Positions 1-9,848 of a stretch of 64,000 nt of DNA are shown piece by piece. The position numbers and the translations under genes are program-made. Location: assembly GCF_010078235.1 (NCBI RefSeq), contig NZ_JAABOS010000006.1, forward strand, positions 62,001 through 126,000, written 5' to 3'. Below the pieces are notes generated by a model. The model ran no database searches. It saw only the letters and a list, made by a program, of their open reading frames with translations, and was not told where the DNA came from. Source of the DNA: Cognatundibacterium crateris (GTDB lineage: Bacteria > Pseudomonadota > Gammaproteobacteria > Burkholderiales > Burkholderiaceae_D). Positions within the stretch are counted from its first letter, which is position 1, and every line of letters starts with the position of its first letter.

Positions 1-24
1 TTCTGACGAAATCAATTCGCAGAA

Positions 25-612
25 TTATTTTGCTTCAGCGTCAGCAGAAACAGCACCTGCTGGTACGGTAGCGATCGCTACAGTTGCGTCGTCGCCGTGT
101 ACAACTGCTGTTACGCCAGCTGGCAAAACCAGTTGAGAAACGTGTACGGATTGACCAGCTTCCAGTTTGGACAGGTCAACTTCAACGAATTCTGGCAGAT
201 CAGCTGGCAGGCAGGAAACGTCCAGCTCAACAGCAACGTGGCTGATGACTGCTGCGGACAGTTTTACTGCTGGAGATACGTCAGCGTTAACGAAGTGCAG
301 AGGCACTTTAACGTGGATCTTTTGGTTAGGATCAACGCGTTGGAAGTCTGCGTGCAATACCAATTGTTTGTATGCGTGGACTTGGAAGTCGCGCAACAGA
401 ACTTTTTCTACTTTACCGTCAACTTCCAGATCCAGAATGGAAGAGTGGAATACTTCTTTTTTCAATGCGTGGTACAGCGCATTGTGGTCCAGGCTGATTG
501 CTACTGGCGCTTCTGTGCCGCCGTAGATGATGCCAGGTGTTTGGCCAGCATTGCGCAGGCGGCGGCTCGCTCCGGTCCCCTGTTCTTTGCGTGCAAATGC
601 GATAACTTTCAT
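25..612 (-). CDS. rplY: 50S ribosomal protein L25 (CTC/TL5 long form)
   Basis: Binds 5S rRNA in the large ribosomal subunit. The 195 residues match the long CTC-type L25: an N-terminal L25 5S-rRNA-binding domain (about 5-93, starting with the typical [19 protein letters not shown]-like basic stretch) followed by the beta-rich TL5 C-terminal domain (about 100-180) and a short Ala-rich acidic tail. A GGAG ribosome-binding site lies 7 bases before the ATG at 612. It sits downstream of prs on the same strand, the usual betaproteobacterial order, so it is probably co-transcribed with prs. Identification is firm. Confidence 0.96.
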   Translation of the reverse strand: MKVIAFARKEQGTGASRRLRNAGQTPGIIYGGTEAPVAISLDHNALYHALKKEVFHSSILDLEVDGKVEKVLLRDFQVHAYKQLVLHADFQRVDPNQKIHVKVPLHFVNADVSPAVKLSAAVISHVAVELDVSCLPADLPEFVEVDLSKLEAGQSVHVSQLVLPAGVTAVVHGDDATVAIATVPAGAVSADAEAK

Positions 613-651
613 GGTGTTACTCCAAAAAATGCAAGAGCTAACTTGCGGTTT

Positions 652-675
652 TGTATCCCCGCGACCAGGGATACA
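652..675. repeat. 8-bp inverted repeat in the prs-rplY spacer
   Basis: TGTATCCC (652-659) and GGGATACA (668-675) form an 8-bp perfect stem with an 8-base loop between prs and rplY. No T-run follows on the minus strand, so it is not an ordinary intrinsic terminator. It could be an RNA processing site or an attenuator acting before rplY. This is seen in sequence only. Confidence 0.35.
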
Positions 676-732
676 GTAAAAAGCGCCACCACGTACATGG
701 CAGCGCCGGAAACGGGTTCGTCGATTAGTCTG

Positions 733-1695
733 TTAGTCTGTGAACAGGGAGATGACCGATTCGCCTTTAGTAATACGGCGGAAGGTTTCTGCCAGCAGGC
801 TGTCACAGGACAGTTGACGGATTTTACTGCAGGCGCGTGCTGCGTCTGACAGTGGAATGGTGTCAGTCACAACCAGCTCATCGAGCGGGGACTGGGAAAT
901 ACGCTGAATCGCCGGGCCGGACAAGACTGGGTGAGTACAGTAAGCCAGCACTTTTTTCGCGCCGCGTTCTTTCAGTACTTCTGCTGCCTTAGTCAGTGTG
1001 CCTGCGGTATCAACCATGTCATCCATGATTACGCAGTTACGGCCTTCAACTTCACCGATGATGTTCATGACTTCGGACACATTGGCTTTTGGACGGCGCT
1101 TGTCGATAATCGCCAGATCGCAGCCCAGGCGTTTTGCCAGCGCACGTGCACGAACCACACCACCGACGTCAGGCGATACCACCAGCAGGTCATCATAGTT
1201 TTTAGAAACCAGATCACCCAGCAAAATCGGGGATGCGTAAATATTATCAACCGGGATATCGAAGAAACCCTGAATCTGATCTGCATGCAGATCCATAATC
1301 AGAACGCGGTCTACACCGGCTTCTTCCAGCATATTGGCAACGACTTTGGCAGAAATAGCCACGCGTGCGGAACGCGGACGGCGATCCTGGCGTGCATAAC
1401 CGAAATACGGAATCGCTGCAGTGATGCGGCCAGCGGATGCACGTTTGAGCGCGTCGACCATCAACATGATTTCCATCAGGTTGTCATTGGTTGGCGCACA
1501 AGTGGACTGCAGAACGAAAACATCTTTACCGCGCACGTTTTCATTGATTTCGACAGCAACTTCGCCATCAGAGAATTTGGAGACATCTGCTTTACCAAGC
1601 GGAATACCCAATTGTTTTGCAACGCCGGCAGCCAATGCAGGATTGGCGTTACCAGTGAAGACCATCATGTTGTCGTGTGCGCGCGCGTTTGCCAT
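733..1695 (-). CDS. prs: Ribose-phosphate pyrophosphokinase (PRPP synthetase)
   Basis: Makes PRPP from ribose-5-phosphate and ATP for purine, pyrimidine, histidine, tryptophan and NAD synthesis in the cytosol. The 320-residue protein has the class I length and motifs: [11 protein letters not shown] (95-105), the signature [11 protein letters not shown] (135-145) and the PRPP/ribose-phosphate loop [12 protein letters not shown] (222-233). The ATG at 1695 is used here. A start at Met10 or Met11 would also keep the conserved fold, so the first nine residues are uncertain. It lies between tRNA-Gln and rplY, all leftward. Confidence 0.97.
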   Translation of the reverse strand: MANARAHDNMMVFTGNANPALAAGVAKQLGIPLGKADVSKFSDGEVAVEINENVRGKDVFVLQSTCAPTNDNLMEIMLMVDALKRASAGRITAAIPYFGYARQDRRPRSARVAISAKVVANMLEEAGVDRVLIMDLHADQIQGFFDIPVDNIYASPILLGDLVSKNYDDLLVVSPDVGGVVRARALAKRLGCDLAIIDKRRPKANVSEVMNIIGEVEGRNCVIMDDMVDTAGTLTKAAEVLKERGAKKVLAYCTHPVLSGPAIQRISQSPLDELVVTDTIPLSDAARACSKIRQLSCDSLLAETFRRITKGESVISLFTD

Positions 1696-1781
1696 GGCGG
1701 GACCTATCGGCTGAATTTTTTGAGGGCCAGACTATTTGTCTAATTGGTGAAGCTTTAGAAAATAATCAGAGGTATAAACTG

Positions 1782-1814
1782 AAAAAGCCGCCGCACATTG
1801 TATGCGGCGGCTTT
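1782..1814 (-). terminator. Rho-independent terminator after tRNA-Gln
   Basis: AAAGCCGCCGCA (1784-1795) pairs perfectly with TGCGGCGGCTTT (1803-1814) around a 7-base loop. Read leftward, the stem ends in a short T-run (CGGCTTTTTC). It lies just downstream of the tRNA and upstream of prs, so it should end the lolB-ispE-tRNA transcript and leave prs with its own promoter. Confidence 0.85.
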
Positions 1815-1821
1815 AATTTAA

Positions 1822-1898
1822 TGGCAGGGGAAGAAGGATTCGAACCTTCGCATGCCGGAATCAAAATCCGGTGCCTTAACCAGCTTGGCGATTCCCCT
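1822..1898 (-). tRNA. tRNA-Gln (anticodon UUG)
   Basis: The 77 bases fold as a full cloverleaf on the minus strand. The 7-bp acceptor stem AGGGGAA/TTCCCCT is followed by discriminator G and an encoded CCA. The anticodon stem CCGGA/TCCGG encloses loop TTTTGAT with anticodon TTG, and the T-loop is TTCGAAT. The body closely resembles E. coli tRNA-Gln. It reads CAA and, by wobble, CAG. The gene lies 68 bp downstream of ispE, a common arrangement in betaproteobacteria. Confidence 0.97.
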
Positions 1899-1966
1899 AC
1901 ACAACCGTTTATCTGTTGTCAGAATCTTTCGCTATTCTAGCGTAAAACTCGCAACAGACCAAATTT

Positions 1967-2818
1967 TTATCTCTGCAGCAAATCAACTAAAGGATGTTGA
2001 TTCAGCGATTTTGCCTTCCATGATTTCCAGCGACCGGGCATTTGCATTATTACTTTGTCTGCTGCTGATTCATCAGCAAAAGCACAAAAAACACAAGCTC
2101 CTGATCCTGTCATCTTCGCATTTCCAAATTTCGAGAGCCACTGTATGGCTTCATCGACTTGCGGAAACATTGCGCAGGCAACTGTTTGCAGATCATTTCT
2201 CCAGTAATTTTCTGCATTGCTGGAAAAGTCCGCTATTCTGACGGCCTTACTGTCTCTTGTCAACTCCCTGGACGAAAAAATTGCTGGAGTCGGTACATGT
2301 ACGCCCGGTTCTATCACCACAAACCAGCGTTCCGGCGTGCTGATCGCTTGTAATTCCTCGCCTACGCCCTCGGCAAATGCATTTTCGCCGAAGATAAAAA
2401 ACGGCACATCGGCACCCAGCTGCAAACCCAGTGCCATCAGCTCAGTGCGGCTCAGTCCGGTTTGCCATAAATGATTTAAAGCCATCAGCGTCGTCGCCGC
2501 ATCCGAGGAGCCACCACCGACACCGCCGCCCATAGGCAGGATTTTATGCAAAGTCAGGTCAGCTCCCAGCGTGGTGCCGGTTTTCTGTTGCAGCAGGCGG
2601 GCGGCGCGTACGATCAGGTCGCTGTCCGCCGGAACACCCGGCACATCGTTGGTGCGCAGAATTTGCCCATCCTGACGTACATCGAAATCGAGCAAATCAC
2701 AGCGATCTATCAATTGGAATGCGGTTTGCAGCAGGTGATAGCCATCATCGCGGCGACCTGTCACGTGCAGGAATAAATTCAGTTTGGCCGGTGCCGGACA
2801 TTGATGTAAAGACTTCAT
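1967..2818 (-). CDS. ispE: 4-diphosphocytidyl-2-C-methyl-D-erythritol kinase
   Basis: Phosphorylates CDP-methylerythritol with ATP in the MEP isoprenoid pathway. The 283 residues match the family length. GHMP-kinase features are visible: [11 protein letters not shown] near the N-terminus with catalytic Lys12, the glycine-rich ATP loop [15 protein letters not shown] (95-109), and GADVPFF with the likely catalytic Asp137. It overlaps the upstream lolB gene by 4 bp (ATGA), so the two are translationally coupled. tRNA-Gln follows. Confidence 0.96.
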   Translation of the reverse strand: MKSLHQCPAPAKLNLFLHVTGRRDDGYHLLQTAFQLIDRCDLLDFDVRQDGQILRTNDVPGVPADSDLIVRAARLLQQKTGTTLGADLTLHKILPMGGGVGGGSSDAATTLMALNHLWQTGLSRTELMALGLQLGADVPFFIFGENAFAEGVGEELQAISTPERWFVVIEPGVHVPTPAIFSSRELTRDSKAVRIADFSSNAENYWRNDLQTVACAMFPQVDEAIQWLSKFGNAKMTGSGACVFCAFADESAADKVIMQMPGRWKSWKAKSLNQHPLVDLLQR

Positions 2819-3414
2819 GGTGAGGAAGGGGCTTCTAAAATAATTTGCAGGCTGACCTGGCCAGCCTCGGTAGTGTAACGGGATAATTCTAGGCGCTTGG
2901 GTGAACCCGGCTGATGCCAGCTGGCGTAACGGATTTTCCAGCCATCGGTTTCTACCACCTGATCATTCGTGCTTAAGGCGATCAGCTGACCATCAGCCTG
3001 GCGTATCTGTCCCTGCAGCCAGTAGCGCAAACCGGAAACCGGCAGCGGGAAGTGCAGGCTGTCTTGCAGCAGCTGTTCCAGATTGTCGGCTTGTAGCGGC
3101 AGCTTGTCCTGTTGCTCCAGCAGCGCGGATTGCGCAGTCTGGGTAATTCTGGCGATGGTTTGTCCCAAGGGATTGTAGAGATCGATGACCAGATTTTGCG
3201 CGTTCTGCTTCCAGTCAAAGTTGCCGGGTAATTGCTGTGCTTTGCCATTCTGTTCATAGCGTATAAACAGTTTGCCGCTCAGGCTGATTTGCTGCTGATA
3301 GCTGCTGACTGGCTGAGTCTTGAGCGTGCCGCTTTCGGATGGAGTGAGCGGTATGACGGAGCAGGCGCTGCTAAGTAGCAGCATGCCCAACAGCAGGGGA
3401 TTAATCAAATTCAT
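2815..3414 (-). CDS. lolB: Outer-membrane lipoprotein LolB
   Basis: Receives lipoproteins from the periplasmic carrier LolA and inserts them in the outer membrane. The 199-residue protein starts with a lipoprotein signal peptide and lipobox LLSSAC, lipidated at Cys18, followed by a LolB-type beta-rich domain with the motif [18 protein letters not shown]-like around residues 44-61. Its placement directly before ispE with a 4-bp overlap is the usual proteobacterial order and supports the call. It should itself be a substrate of the Lol system. Confidence 0.9.
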   Translation of the reverse strand: MNLINPLLLGMLLLSSACSVIPLTPSESGTLKTQPVSSYQQQISLSGKLFIRYEQNGKAQQLPGNFDWKQNAQNLVIDLYNPLGQTIARITQTAQSALLEQQDKLPLQADNLEQLLQDSLHFPLPVSGLRYWLQGQIRQADGQLIALSTNDQVVETDGWKIRYASWHQPGSPKRLELSRYTTEAGQVSLQIILEAPSSP

Positions 3415-3462
3415 AGAGGTAGACCTGGATGTCAGGGAGGGCAGTGCAGAGTGAGCCTAAGG

Positions 3463-3490
3463 CAGGCGATACCTGTGCCGGTATCGCCTG
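3463..3490 (-). other. Intercistronic hairpin between TPR gene and lolB
   Basis: CAGGCGATACC (3463-3473) and GGTATCGCCTG (3480-3490) form a perfect 11-bp stem with a 6-base loop in the 97-bp spacer upstream of lolB. No U-run follows on the minus strand, so it may be an mRNA stability or processing element or a weak terminator. Confidence 0.5.
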
Positions 3491-3511
3491 TAGTCGTTAG
3501 CCGTTCAGTCT

Positions 3512-5359
3512 TTAGGGCTGAAACTGAAAGCGCTGCAGCGTGCCTTTTAATGTCGTGTTGCCCGCATCCTTGCGGTGCGCTTCACGCCAGATTTTTTTTG
3601 CGGCATCCTGATCACCTTTGCTCCACAACAGTTCGCCTAAATGTGCCGCGATATCGGCATCGTTACGGATTTCATAAGCACGGCGCAAGGCTTTTTCTGC
3701 CTCGTTGATTTTACCGAGGCGGAAGTAAACCCAGCCCAGGCTGTCCAGAATATACGGATCATCCGGTGCCAGCTGATTCGCTTTCTGCACCAGGGTCAGC
3801 GCTTCATCGAGCCTGATATTACGGTCTGCGAACGAGTAACCCAGCGCATTGTAAGCATGCTGATTTTCTGGTGCCAGCGCGATCACTTTGCGCAGACTGG
3901 TTTCCATTTCCTCCAGGCTTTGCTGGGATTCCAGCAGCATGGCATAGTCGTACAGCAGGTCGGCATTGTCCGGGAATTTCTTACTGCCTTCTCTGAGTAA
4001 CTGACCGGCTTCCAGCACGGAACCGCGGTCACGCAGTAACTGCGCTTCGGTTTGTATCAATTGCACTTGTTCTGCTTCATTTGCTGCAGACGTGGTTTTG
4101 AGTAATTGCATTGCGGCGTCCGCATTGCCAGTGCGTGCTAACAGGTGAGCGCGCCGGATTTGCACATTGAACCAGACCGGATTTTTGCCATCATAGGATT
4201 CAATTTGTGATAACCAGTCCAGCGCTTGTTGGTAATCCTTTTTTTCGATGGCGATACGTGACAGGTTCAACAGCGCCGGGCTCAGATCGCGATCTTCCGG
4301 CTTATCTTCTGCCAGTTTCAGATATTGCTTCAGATAGTTTTCAGCCTGCTCGGGCTGGTTACGCTCCATAGACAGCACACCCAGTGTGTAGAGTGCATTG
4401 GTGTCGTCCGGCTTATCGCGCAGCAGTTGAGCAAATTCGTTATAGGCCTTGTCGTACTCTTTCAGTTCAATCAGCAAGCTGGCCAGCGCCAGTCTCACAT
4501 CACGTGCCTGCGGATTTTTTTTCAAAAAGCTATTCAGGAATTTAACCGCATCGGCCTGCGTGGAAGCCTGTGCTATGGTCAGTGCGGCGATTTGGGAATC
4601 GGTTTTTTTGCTGAGCACCTGTTGTGCCTCGGACAGTGCACGTGCTTTGTTACCAGCTACCATCGCGCCTTGCGCCAGTGCCAGATGCGCTTCCGGGAAA
4701 TTTTGATACGGTGCCAGCAGTTCTTCCAGCATATTCATGGCGGCTTGTTTGTCGCGCGCGCGTGACAGCAAGCGCTGCGCCTGCAGCATGATGACCTGAT
4801 ATTGCTCAGGGCTGGCGGCTTTCAGTCTGTCGGTGTAGACCTGACGGATTTCGCTCAGATTATTATTCATCAGCATGAAGCCCAGGTAATACTGCATGGC
4901 TTCATTCGATTCCGGTGCCAGTTCGCGCCACAGCCTGATGGCCGACAAGGCTTCGCTCGGTTGTTTAGCGCTCAGCGCGATTTCAGCGGAGCGGCTGGCA
5001 AAGCGTGGATCACGCGTTTCCTGTGCGGTCGACATCAGTGTCACATAGGCTGCTTGCCAGCTGCCGCGCTGATAGGCGACTTCTGCCATCATCACTTTGT
5101 ACAGTAATTCGGGGCTCAGGCTGAGTTCGGGCAGCTTATCCTGTTGCGGCACCTGCGCCACCGGGGGAGCACCCACTTCTTTTTCGGCGGACAGCGCAGC
5201 ATGGGCGGCATCGCGTGCATGATGCGCATCCTCAGGCTGTAGTGCCGTCTGTGTTCCTAATCCGGCGCAGGCAGTCAGCACGACGGTGCATGCCAGATAA
5301 GCAGTAGGCCTGAGAGCGGCTACAATAGCGGTCGAAACAAAATTGTTCAGAGTTTTCAA
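3512..5359 (-). CDS. TPR-repeat lipoprotein, function unassigned
   Basis: A 615-residue protein built almost entirely of tetratricopeptide repeats, with recognisable units such as ALYTLGVLSMERNQPEQAENYLKQ, AYNALGYSF and ILDSLGWVYFRLGKINEAEKALRRA. The N-terminus has a hydrophobic segment ending in a lipobox-like VLTAC (Cys31), so it is probably anchored to a membrane facing the periplasm. Homologues between mutM and lolB are common in betaproteobacteria, but their role is not established. TPRs mediate protein contacts, and a role in envelope assembly is plausible but unproven. It is divergent from mutM and upstream of lolB. Confidence 0.85.
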   Translation of the reverse strand: MKTLNNFVSTAIVAALRPTAYLACTVVLTACAGLGTQTALQPEDAHHARDAAHAALSAEKEVGAPPVAQVPQQDKLPELSLSPELLYKVMMAEVAYQRGSWQAAYVTLMSTAQETRDPRFASRSAEIALSAKQPSEALSAIRLWRELAPESNEAMQYYLGFMLMNNNLSEIRQVYTDRLKAASPEQYQVIMLQAQRLLSRARDKQAAMNMLEELLAPYQNFPEAHLALAQGAMVAGNKARALSEAQQVLSKKTDSQIAALTIAQASTQADAVKFLNSFLKKNPQARDVRLALASLLIELKEYDKAYNEFAQLLRDKPDDTNALYTLGVLSMERNQPEQAENYLKQYLKLAEDKPEDRDLSPALLNLSRIAIEKKDYQQALDWLSQIESYDGKNPVWFNVQIRRAHLLARTGNADAAMQLLKTTSAANEAEQVQLIQTEAQLLRDRGSVLEAGQLLREGSKKFPDNADLLYDYAMLLESQQSLEEMETSLRKVIALAPENQHAYNALGYSFADRNIRLDEALTLVQKANQLAPDDPYILDSLGWVYFRLGKINEAEKALRRAYEIRNDADIAAHLGELLWSKGDQDAAKKIWREAHRKDAGNTTLKGTLQRFQFQP

Positions 5360-5632
5360 GTCGGATCCGAATAGAGAAGAGGATGAGCGATTTTACGCTG
5401 AACTTATCTCAGCGTGGGTTTCTTAGGATTTTATACAAAACGCCGCCAGCCTTACGATTTGAGCGACTGGCCTTTATCCTCAAATTATTGCTCTGTGTCA
5501 AATTGTAAATGCGTTTGTCTGCCTTGATTGCTTACACCATGATGACGGTAAAAATGCATCCCGGTCACAAACTGAAGTGGCACAATGGCGCATCCAGCTT
5601 TTTAGATTTATCTGCTCAGAAAAGTTCCCGCT

Positions 5633-6454
5633 ATGCCTGAATTGCCAGAAGTTGAAGTGACCCGTCAGGGGCTTGATCCACATCTGCATGGACAAGTCGT
5701 CACCAGCGTCGTGATGCGCAGGGCGGGTTTGCGCTGGCCATTTCCTGAGCAATTGCCCGGCCTGCTCAGCGGACGCAGAATATTGAGCACTGGCAGACGC
5801 GGGAAATATTTACTCTTGCATTTTGAGCATGGCAGTCTGTTGATACATCTGGGCATGTCTGGCCATTTGCGCATATTGCCCGCAGATCAGCCTGCCGCAA
5901 AACATGATCATCTTGATATTGTGGTCGGTACGCAGGCTTTAAGAATGACAGATCCGCGCCGCTTTGGTGCGGTGTTATGGCATGACCATGCAGATGGACC
6001 GCTGGAACAGCATGTGCTGTTGAGCGGCCTGGGTGTGGAGCCCCTGCAGGCTGATTTCAACGGGCAGTTTCTGTACCAGCAAAGCAGAAAGCGCAGTGCG
6101 GCGATTAAACAGGTGCTATTGGCGGGTGATATTGTGGTCGGGGTCGGCAATATCTACGCGTCTGAGAGCCTGTTCAAGGCCCGTATACGCCCGGAAACTG
6201 CCGCACAGCGTATCAGTCTGCAGCGCTACCAGTTGCTGGCTCATGCCATTAAGGAAACCTTGGAAAGAGCCATTACTCAGGGTGGCAGCACCTTGAAAGA
6301 CTTTGTCGGCGTAGATGGACAGAGCGGTTATTTTCAGCAATCGTATTTTGTGTATGACCGCGCGGGGCAGCCCTGTCGCTTGTGTGAGCGCCCTATAAGG
6401 CAAATCCGGCAGGGGCAGCGCAGTAGTTTTTATTGCGCGTATTGTCAGAAATAA
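5633..6454 (+). CDS. mutM: Formamidopyrimidine-DNA glycosylase (Fpg)
   Basis: Removes 8-oxoguanine and formamidopyrimidines from DNA and nicks the abasic site. The start MPELPEVE gives the catalytic N-terminal Pro and Glu once Met is removed, and Lys58 is conserved. The C-terminal zinc finger is complete (Cys248, Cys251, Cys268, Cys271). The length of 273 is normal. The ribosome-binding site before the ATG is weak, but the start is fixed by the catalytic Pro. It is one of two 8-oxoG repair genes here; mutY lies 2 kb downstream on the same strand. Confidence 0.97.
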   Translation: MPELPEVEVTRQGLDPHLHGQVVTSVVMRRAGLRWPFPEQLPGLLSGRRILSTGRRGKYLLLHFEHGSLLIHLGMSGHLRILPADQPAAKHDHLDIVVGTQALRMTDPRRFGAVLWHDHADGPLEQHVLLSGLGVEPLQADFNGQFLYQQSRKRSAAIKQVLLAGDIVVGVGNIYASESLFKARIRPETAAQRISLQRYQLLAHAIKETLERAITQGGSTLKDFVGVDGQSGYFQQSYFVYDRAGQPCRLCERPIRQIRQGQRSSFYCAYCQK

Positions 6455-6576
6455 GTCAAAAAATAGTCAAAATGCCTGCACTTTGGGGCAATGCTTGTTG
6501 GTAATACCGTGTTTTGCGTTTTTTTTGCGGCGCTTACATATATACTTGAACGAATAAAAAATTTACTGAGGGGAAC

Positions 6577-8514
6577 ATGAGCAATCTGGTTCAAAAATTC
6601 CAAGAATATAGCGAATGGCGCAAGGGTGTCGCCCGGGCGCTGGAACAGTATCGCGGCTGGATTAGTGGATCAGACATGGCTGATGCGGCAACTGATCAGC
6701 GTCTGGCCCGTTTGCAGGAGCGTCTTGTTGACGATAAGTTATCAATTGCTTTTGTTGCTGAATTTTCCCGTGGCAAGTCTGAGTTAATTAACGCTATTTT
6801 CTTTGCTGATTATGGTCAGCGCATCCTGCCGTCATCGGCCGGACGCACTACCATGTGTCCGACTGAACTGCTGTACGACGATACGATTCCGCCTTGCATA
6901 CGCTTATTGCCGATTGAAACCCGCGCCGAAGCGCAGTCAACCAGCGAATACAAGGGACAGAACCACGTATGGAAAGTGCTGCCGCTGAATATCAGTTCAG
7001 GCGATGGCATGCTGGAAGCCTTCAAGCAAGTCAGTCTGACCAAAAAAGTCAGTGTAGAGATGGCCAAGCAATACGGCCTGTTCGATGAAGATGATCCCGA
7101 CGCAGCGCTGGAAGTCGATGAAAACGGCCTGGTCGAAATTTCTCAATGGCGTCACGCCATCGTCAATTTCCCGCATCCTTTGCTCAAAGAAGGCCTGATC
7201 ATTGTTGATACGCCGGGTCTGAATGCGATTGGTACCGAGCCTGAACTGACGCTGAACCTGATCCCGAATGCGCATGCCGTCCTGTTCATTCTGGCCGCCG
7301 ATACTGGTGTGACCAAGAGTGATATCGATGTCTGGCGCAATCATATAGGCTCTGGTATGGGCCGCATGGTGGTGCTCAATAAAATCGACAGCATGTGGGA
7401 TGAGTTGCGTACGACTGAGGAAACTGAGCGGCAGATTGCACGTCAGGTCAGCACCGTCGCACAGACCTTGGCGCTGGAAGAAAAACAGATTTTCCCGGTT
7501 TCCGCACAAAAAGGCCTGGTTGCAAAAATCAATAAGGATGCGCCTTTGCTGGCACGCAGCCGTTTGCCCAGCCTGGAATATGCCTTATCGAAAGAGCTGA
7601 TCCCGGCAAAGCAAGACATCATCCGTTCGCAACTGATCGCAGAAATTACTGAAATCACCCATGCACAACAAGCCGTGATCACTTCACGCAGCCGCAGCGT
7701 GGTGGAGCAGATGCTGGAGCTGAAAAGCTTACGCGGTAAGAACATGAACGTGATCGAGCACATGATGAAGCGTGTCGACGCCGAGAAAAGGGAATTCGAT
7801 GCGAGCCTGATTCGTATGCAGGGTACCCGTGCGGTATTTACCAAGCTCTCAACAGAAGTATTCACCAGCCTGGGCATGGATATTCTGCGCGAGGAAGTGC
7901 GCAAAACCCGGGAAGCGATGGAAGCCAGTCATTTGACAACCGGTTTGCGTGATTCGATACGTCAGTTCTTTGCGCAGGTCAGACTGAATCTCATTTCCTC
8001 TAACAAAAAGACCGATGAGATTTCTGAGATGATGGCGGTGATGTATCGTAAATTCTCGACTGAGCATGGCCTGGCTTTGTCCGCACCTATGCCTTTTTCA
8101 CTCGATAAATACATCAATGAGTTAGACGCTATTGAAGTAGTGTGTCAAAAACAGTTTAGCTACACCAAGATGATGAGCAAAACCCGTGTCAAGCTGATTC
8201 ATAAATTCTTTGATTCAGTGGCAGCGCGCGTCAAACAAAACTTTTTACAGGCAAATAAAGATGTGGAAGCCTGGCAAAAAGTGGTGATGGCACCGTTGGA
8301 AGCGCAGATTCGTGAGCATAAATCTCAGCTCAAAAATCGCATGCAATCGATACAGCGTATCCATGTGGCGACTGATAGTCTGGAAGATAAAATCACTTCA
8401 TTTGAAACTATGCAGGCTGAGGTCGATGCGCAGAAAAAAGCGCTGACTGATCTGGAAACCGAACTCAAAGAAGCGCTGGCCGCTAATTTATCCAAATTAA
8501 AAGTAGCCGCCTGA
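6577..8514 (+). CDS. Dynamin-family GTPase
   Basis: A large GTPase of the bacterial dynamin-like type, 645 residues. Visible G motifs are a P-loop variant AEFSRGKSE (61-69), TT at 91-92 (G2), DTPG (211-214) and NKID (268-271). The remainder is helical with coiled-coil character, including a Lys/Glu-rich C-terminus. Bacterial dynamins can remodel or repair membranes; here the partner is unknown. A GAGGGG ribosome-binding site precedes the ATG. The first P-loop Gly is replaced by Ala, a variation seen within dynamin-like proteins. It sits between mutM and mutY, with mutY starting 8 bp later, which suggests an operon. Confidence 0.88.
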   Translation: MSNLVQKFQEYSEWRKGVARALEQYRGWISGSDMADAATDQRLARLQERLVDDKLSIAFVAEFSRGKSELINAIFFADYGQRILPSSAGRTTMCPTELLYDDTIPPCIRLLPIETRAEAQSTSEYKGQNHVWKVLPLNISSGDGMLEAFKQVSLTKKVSVEMAKQYGLFDEDDPDAALEVDENGLVEISQWRHAIVNFPHPLLKEGLIIVDTPGLNAIGTEPELTLNLIPNAHAVLFILAADTGVTKSDIDVWRNHIGSGMGRMVVLNKIDSMWDELRTTEETERQIARQVSTVAQTLALEEKQIFPVSAQKGLVAKINKDAPLLARSRLPSLEYALSKELIPAKQDIIRSQLIAEITEITHAQQAVITSRSRSVVEQMLELKSLRGKNMNVIEHMMKRVDAEKREFDASLIRMQGTRAVFTKLSTEVFTSLGMDILREEVRKTREAMEASHLTTGLRDSIRQFFAQVRLNLISSNKKTDEISEMMAVMYRKFSTEHGLALSAPMPFSLDKYINELDAIEVVCQKQFSYTKMMSKTRVKLIHKFFDSVAARVKQNFLQANKDVEAWQKVVMAPLEAQIREHKSQLKNRMQSIQRIHVATDSLEDKITSFETMQAEVDAQKKALTDLETELKEALAANLSKLKVAA

Positions 8515-8522
8515 ATTTATCC

Positions 8523-9692
8523 ATGACCCATGTGACACCGGCGGCTGCGGCCGCCAGTTTTTTTTCTGACTATGCACCCGATGCCGGCTTTTCCTTTGCT
8601 GTGATTGAATGGCAAAAGCAGCACGGCCGCCATGGCTTACCCTGGCAGCAAAGCCGCGCGGCGTATCGCGTCTGGCTGTCAGAAATCATGCTGCAGCAAA
8701 CCCAGGTCAGTGCAGTCATTCCGTATTATCAGAAATTTTTAAGCAGCTTCCCTGACGTATATGCGTTGGCGCAGGCACCGTCGGAACAGGTGATGGCGCA
8801 TTGGGCCGGACTCGGTTATTACACCCGTGCGCGCAATTTGCATCAGTGTGCCAAACGCGTGGTGGCTGAGTATGGCGGGGAATTTCCGGCTGATCCAGCT
8901 TTACTGCAGGATTTACCTGGAATAGGAAGATCCACGGCGGCAGCGATCACTGCTTTTTCTTATGGCACTAAGGCGGCCATTTTGGATGGCAATGTCAAGC
9001 GGGTGTTGGCGCGAGCGTTTGGCATACATGGTTATCCCGGCAGTAAACCGGTTGAGGATAAAATGTGGCGACTGGCCGATGCGCTATTGCCAGATAGCGG
9101 CATTGAAGCCTACACCCAGGGCCTGATGGATCTGGGCGCGACCGTTTGTACCCGTAGCAGTCCGACTTGTCTGCTGTGCCCTTTGCAGCAACGTTGTGTG
9201 GCCAAGGCAGAGGGATTGACCGGGCTATTGCCCTTCAAAAAACCTAAGACAGCCGCAAAACAAAAACAGACTGTGATGCTGGTGCTGATGCACCAGGATG
9301 CGGTATTAGTCGAACGTCGTGCCGATATCGGCATCTGGGGAGGCCTGTTATCACTGCCAGAACTGGATGGCATGCAAGCCTGCGAACCAGGCCGCAGCCC
9401 CGATCTGCCACAACTGCCCACTGATGCCTTCAACACGGTGATACGGCCATTTGGTCAGGCTGGAACCGGCCGCTTATTACCGGTCATGGAGCATGTGTTT
9501 ACCCATTTCCGCTTATGGATGCATCCGCTGCTGATGGAGTTGCAGCCTGCCGCCGCAAGCTCCCGGTTGGTTGTGGCCGAAGACAAATACCAATGGCTGC
9601 CACTCAATGAAGTGCAGGATGCTGCTTTGCCGGCACCGGTGAAAAGCTTATTGCTGAGCCTGGCCGGTGATGTGCAGATCACTGCGCGCTGA
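8523..9692 (+). CDS. mutY: A/G-specific adenine glycosylase
   Basis: Removes adenine mispaired with 8-oxoguanine, complementing MutM. The 389 residues include catalytic Glu54 in SEIMLQQTQV, the helix-hairpin-helix loop LPGIGRST (131-138), catalytic Asp155 and a C-X6-C-X2-C-X5-C 4Fe-4S site (Cys209, 216, 219, 225). The C-terminal third is the NUDIX-like 8-oxoG-recognition domain. Compared with E. coli MutY there is about 20 residues of Ala-rich N-terminal extension. A later start is possible, but no in-frame Met is better placed. Confidence 0.96.
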   Translation: MTHVTPAAAAASFFSDYAPDAGFSFAVIEWQKQHGRHGLPWQQSRAAYRVWLSEIMLQQTQVSAVIPYYQKFLSSFPDVYALAQAPSEQVMAHWAGLGYYTRARNLHQCAKRVVAEYGGEFPADPALLQDLPGIGRSTAAAITAFSYGTKAAILDGNVKRVLARAFGIHGYPGSKPVEDKMWRLADALLPDSGIEAYTQGLMDLGATVCTRSSPTCLLCPLQQRCVAKAEGLTGLLPFKKPKTAAKQKQTVMLVLMHQDAVLVERRADIGIWGGLLSLPELDGMQACEPGRSPDLPQLPTDAFNTVIRPFGQAGTGRLLPVMEHVFTHFRLWMHPLLMELQPAAASSRLVVAEDKYQWLPLNEVQDAALPAPVKSLLLSLAGDVQITAR

Positions 9693-9848
9693 TGGCTGTG
9701 TCTGAGTACACAACACAGCGCTGCTTAGTTCAGCATCGTGTTGCCGTATTTAGTCACTGCAAAACCTTGTTTCGTCACATGCTGCCACTTTTCTAATTGT
9801 TAGCGATACACTAGGCGTCCTCAAAGTAAAACAACTCAGGAGACTGCC

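Noticed and set aside
97-849. Long plus-strand frame over rplY and the prs end
   Set aside because: It is antisense to two certain genes, has odd Cys/Tyr-rich composition and no ribosome-binding site.
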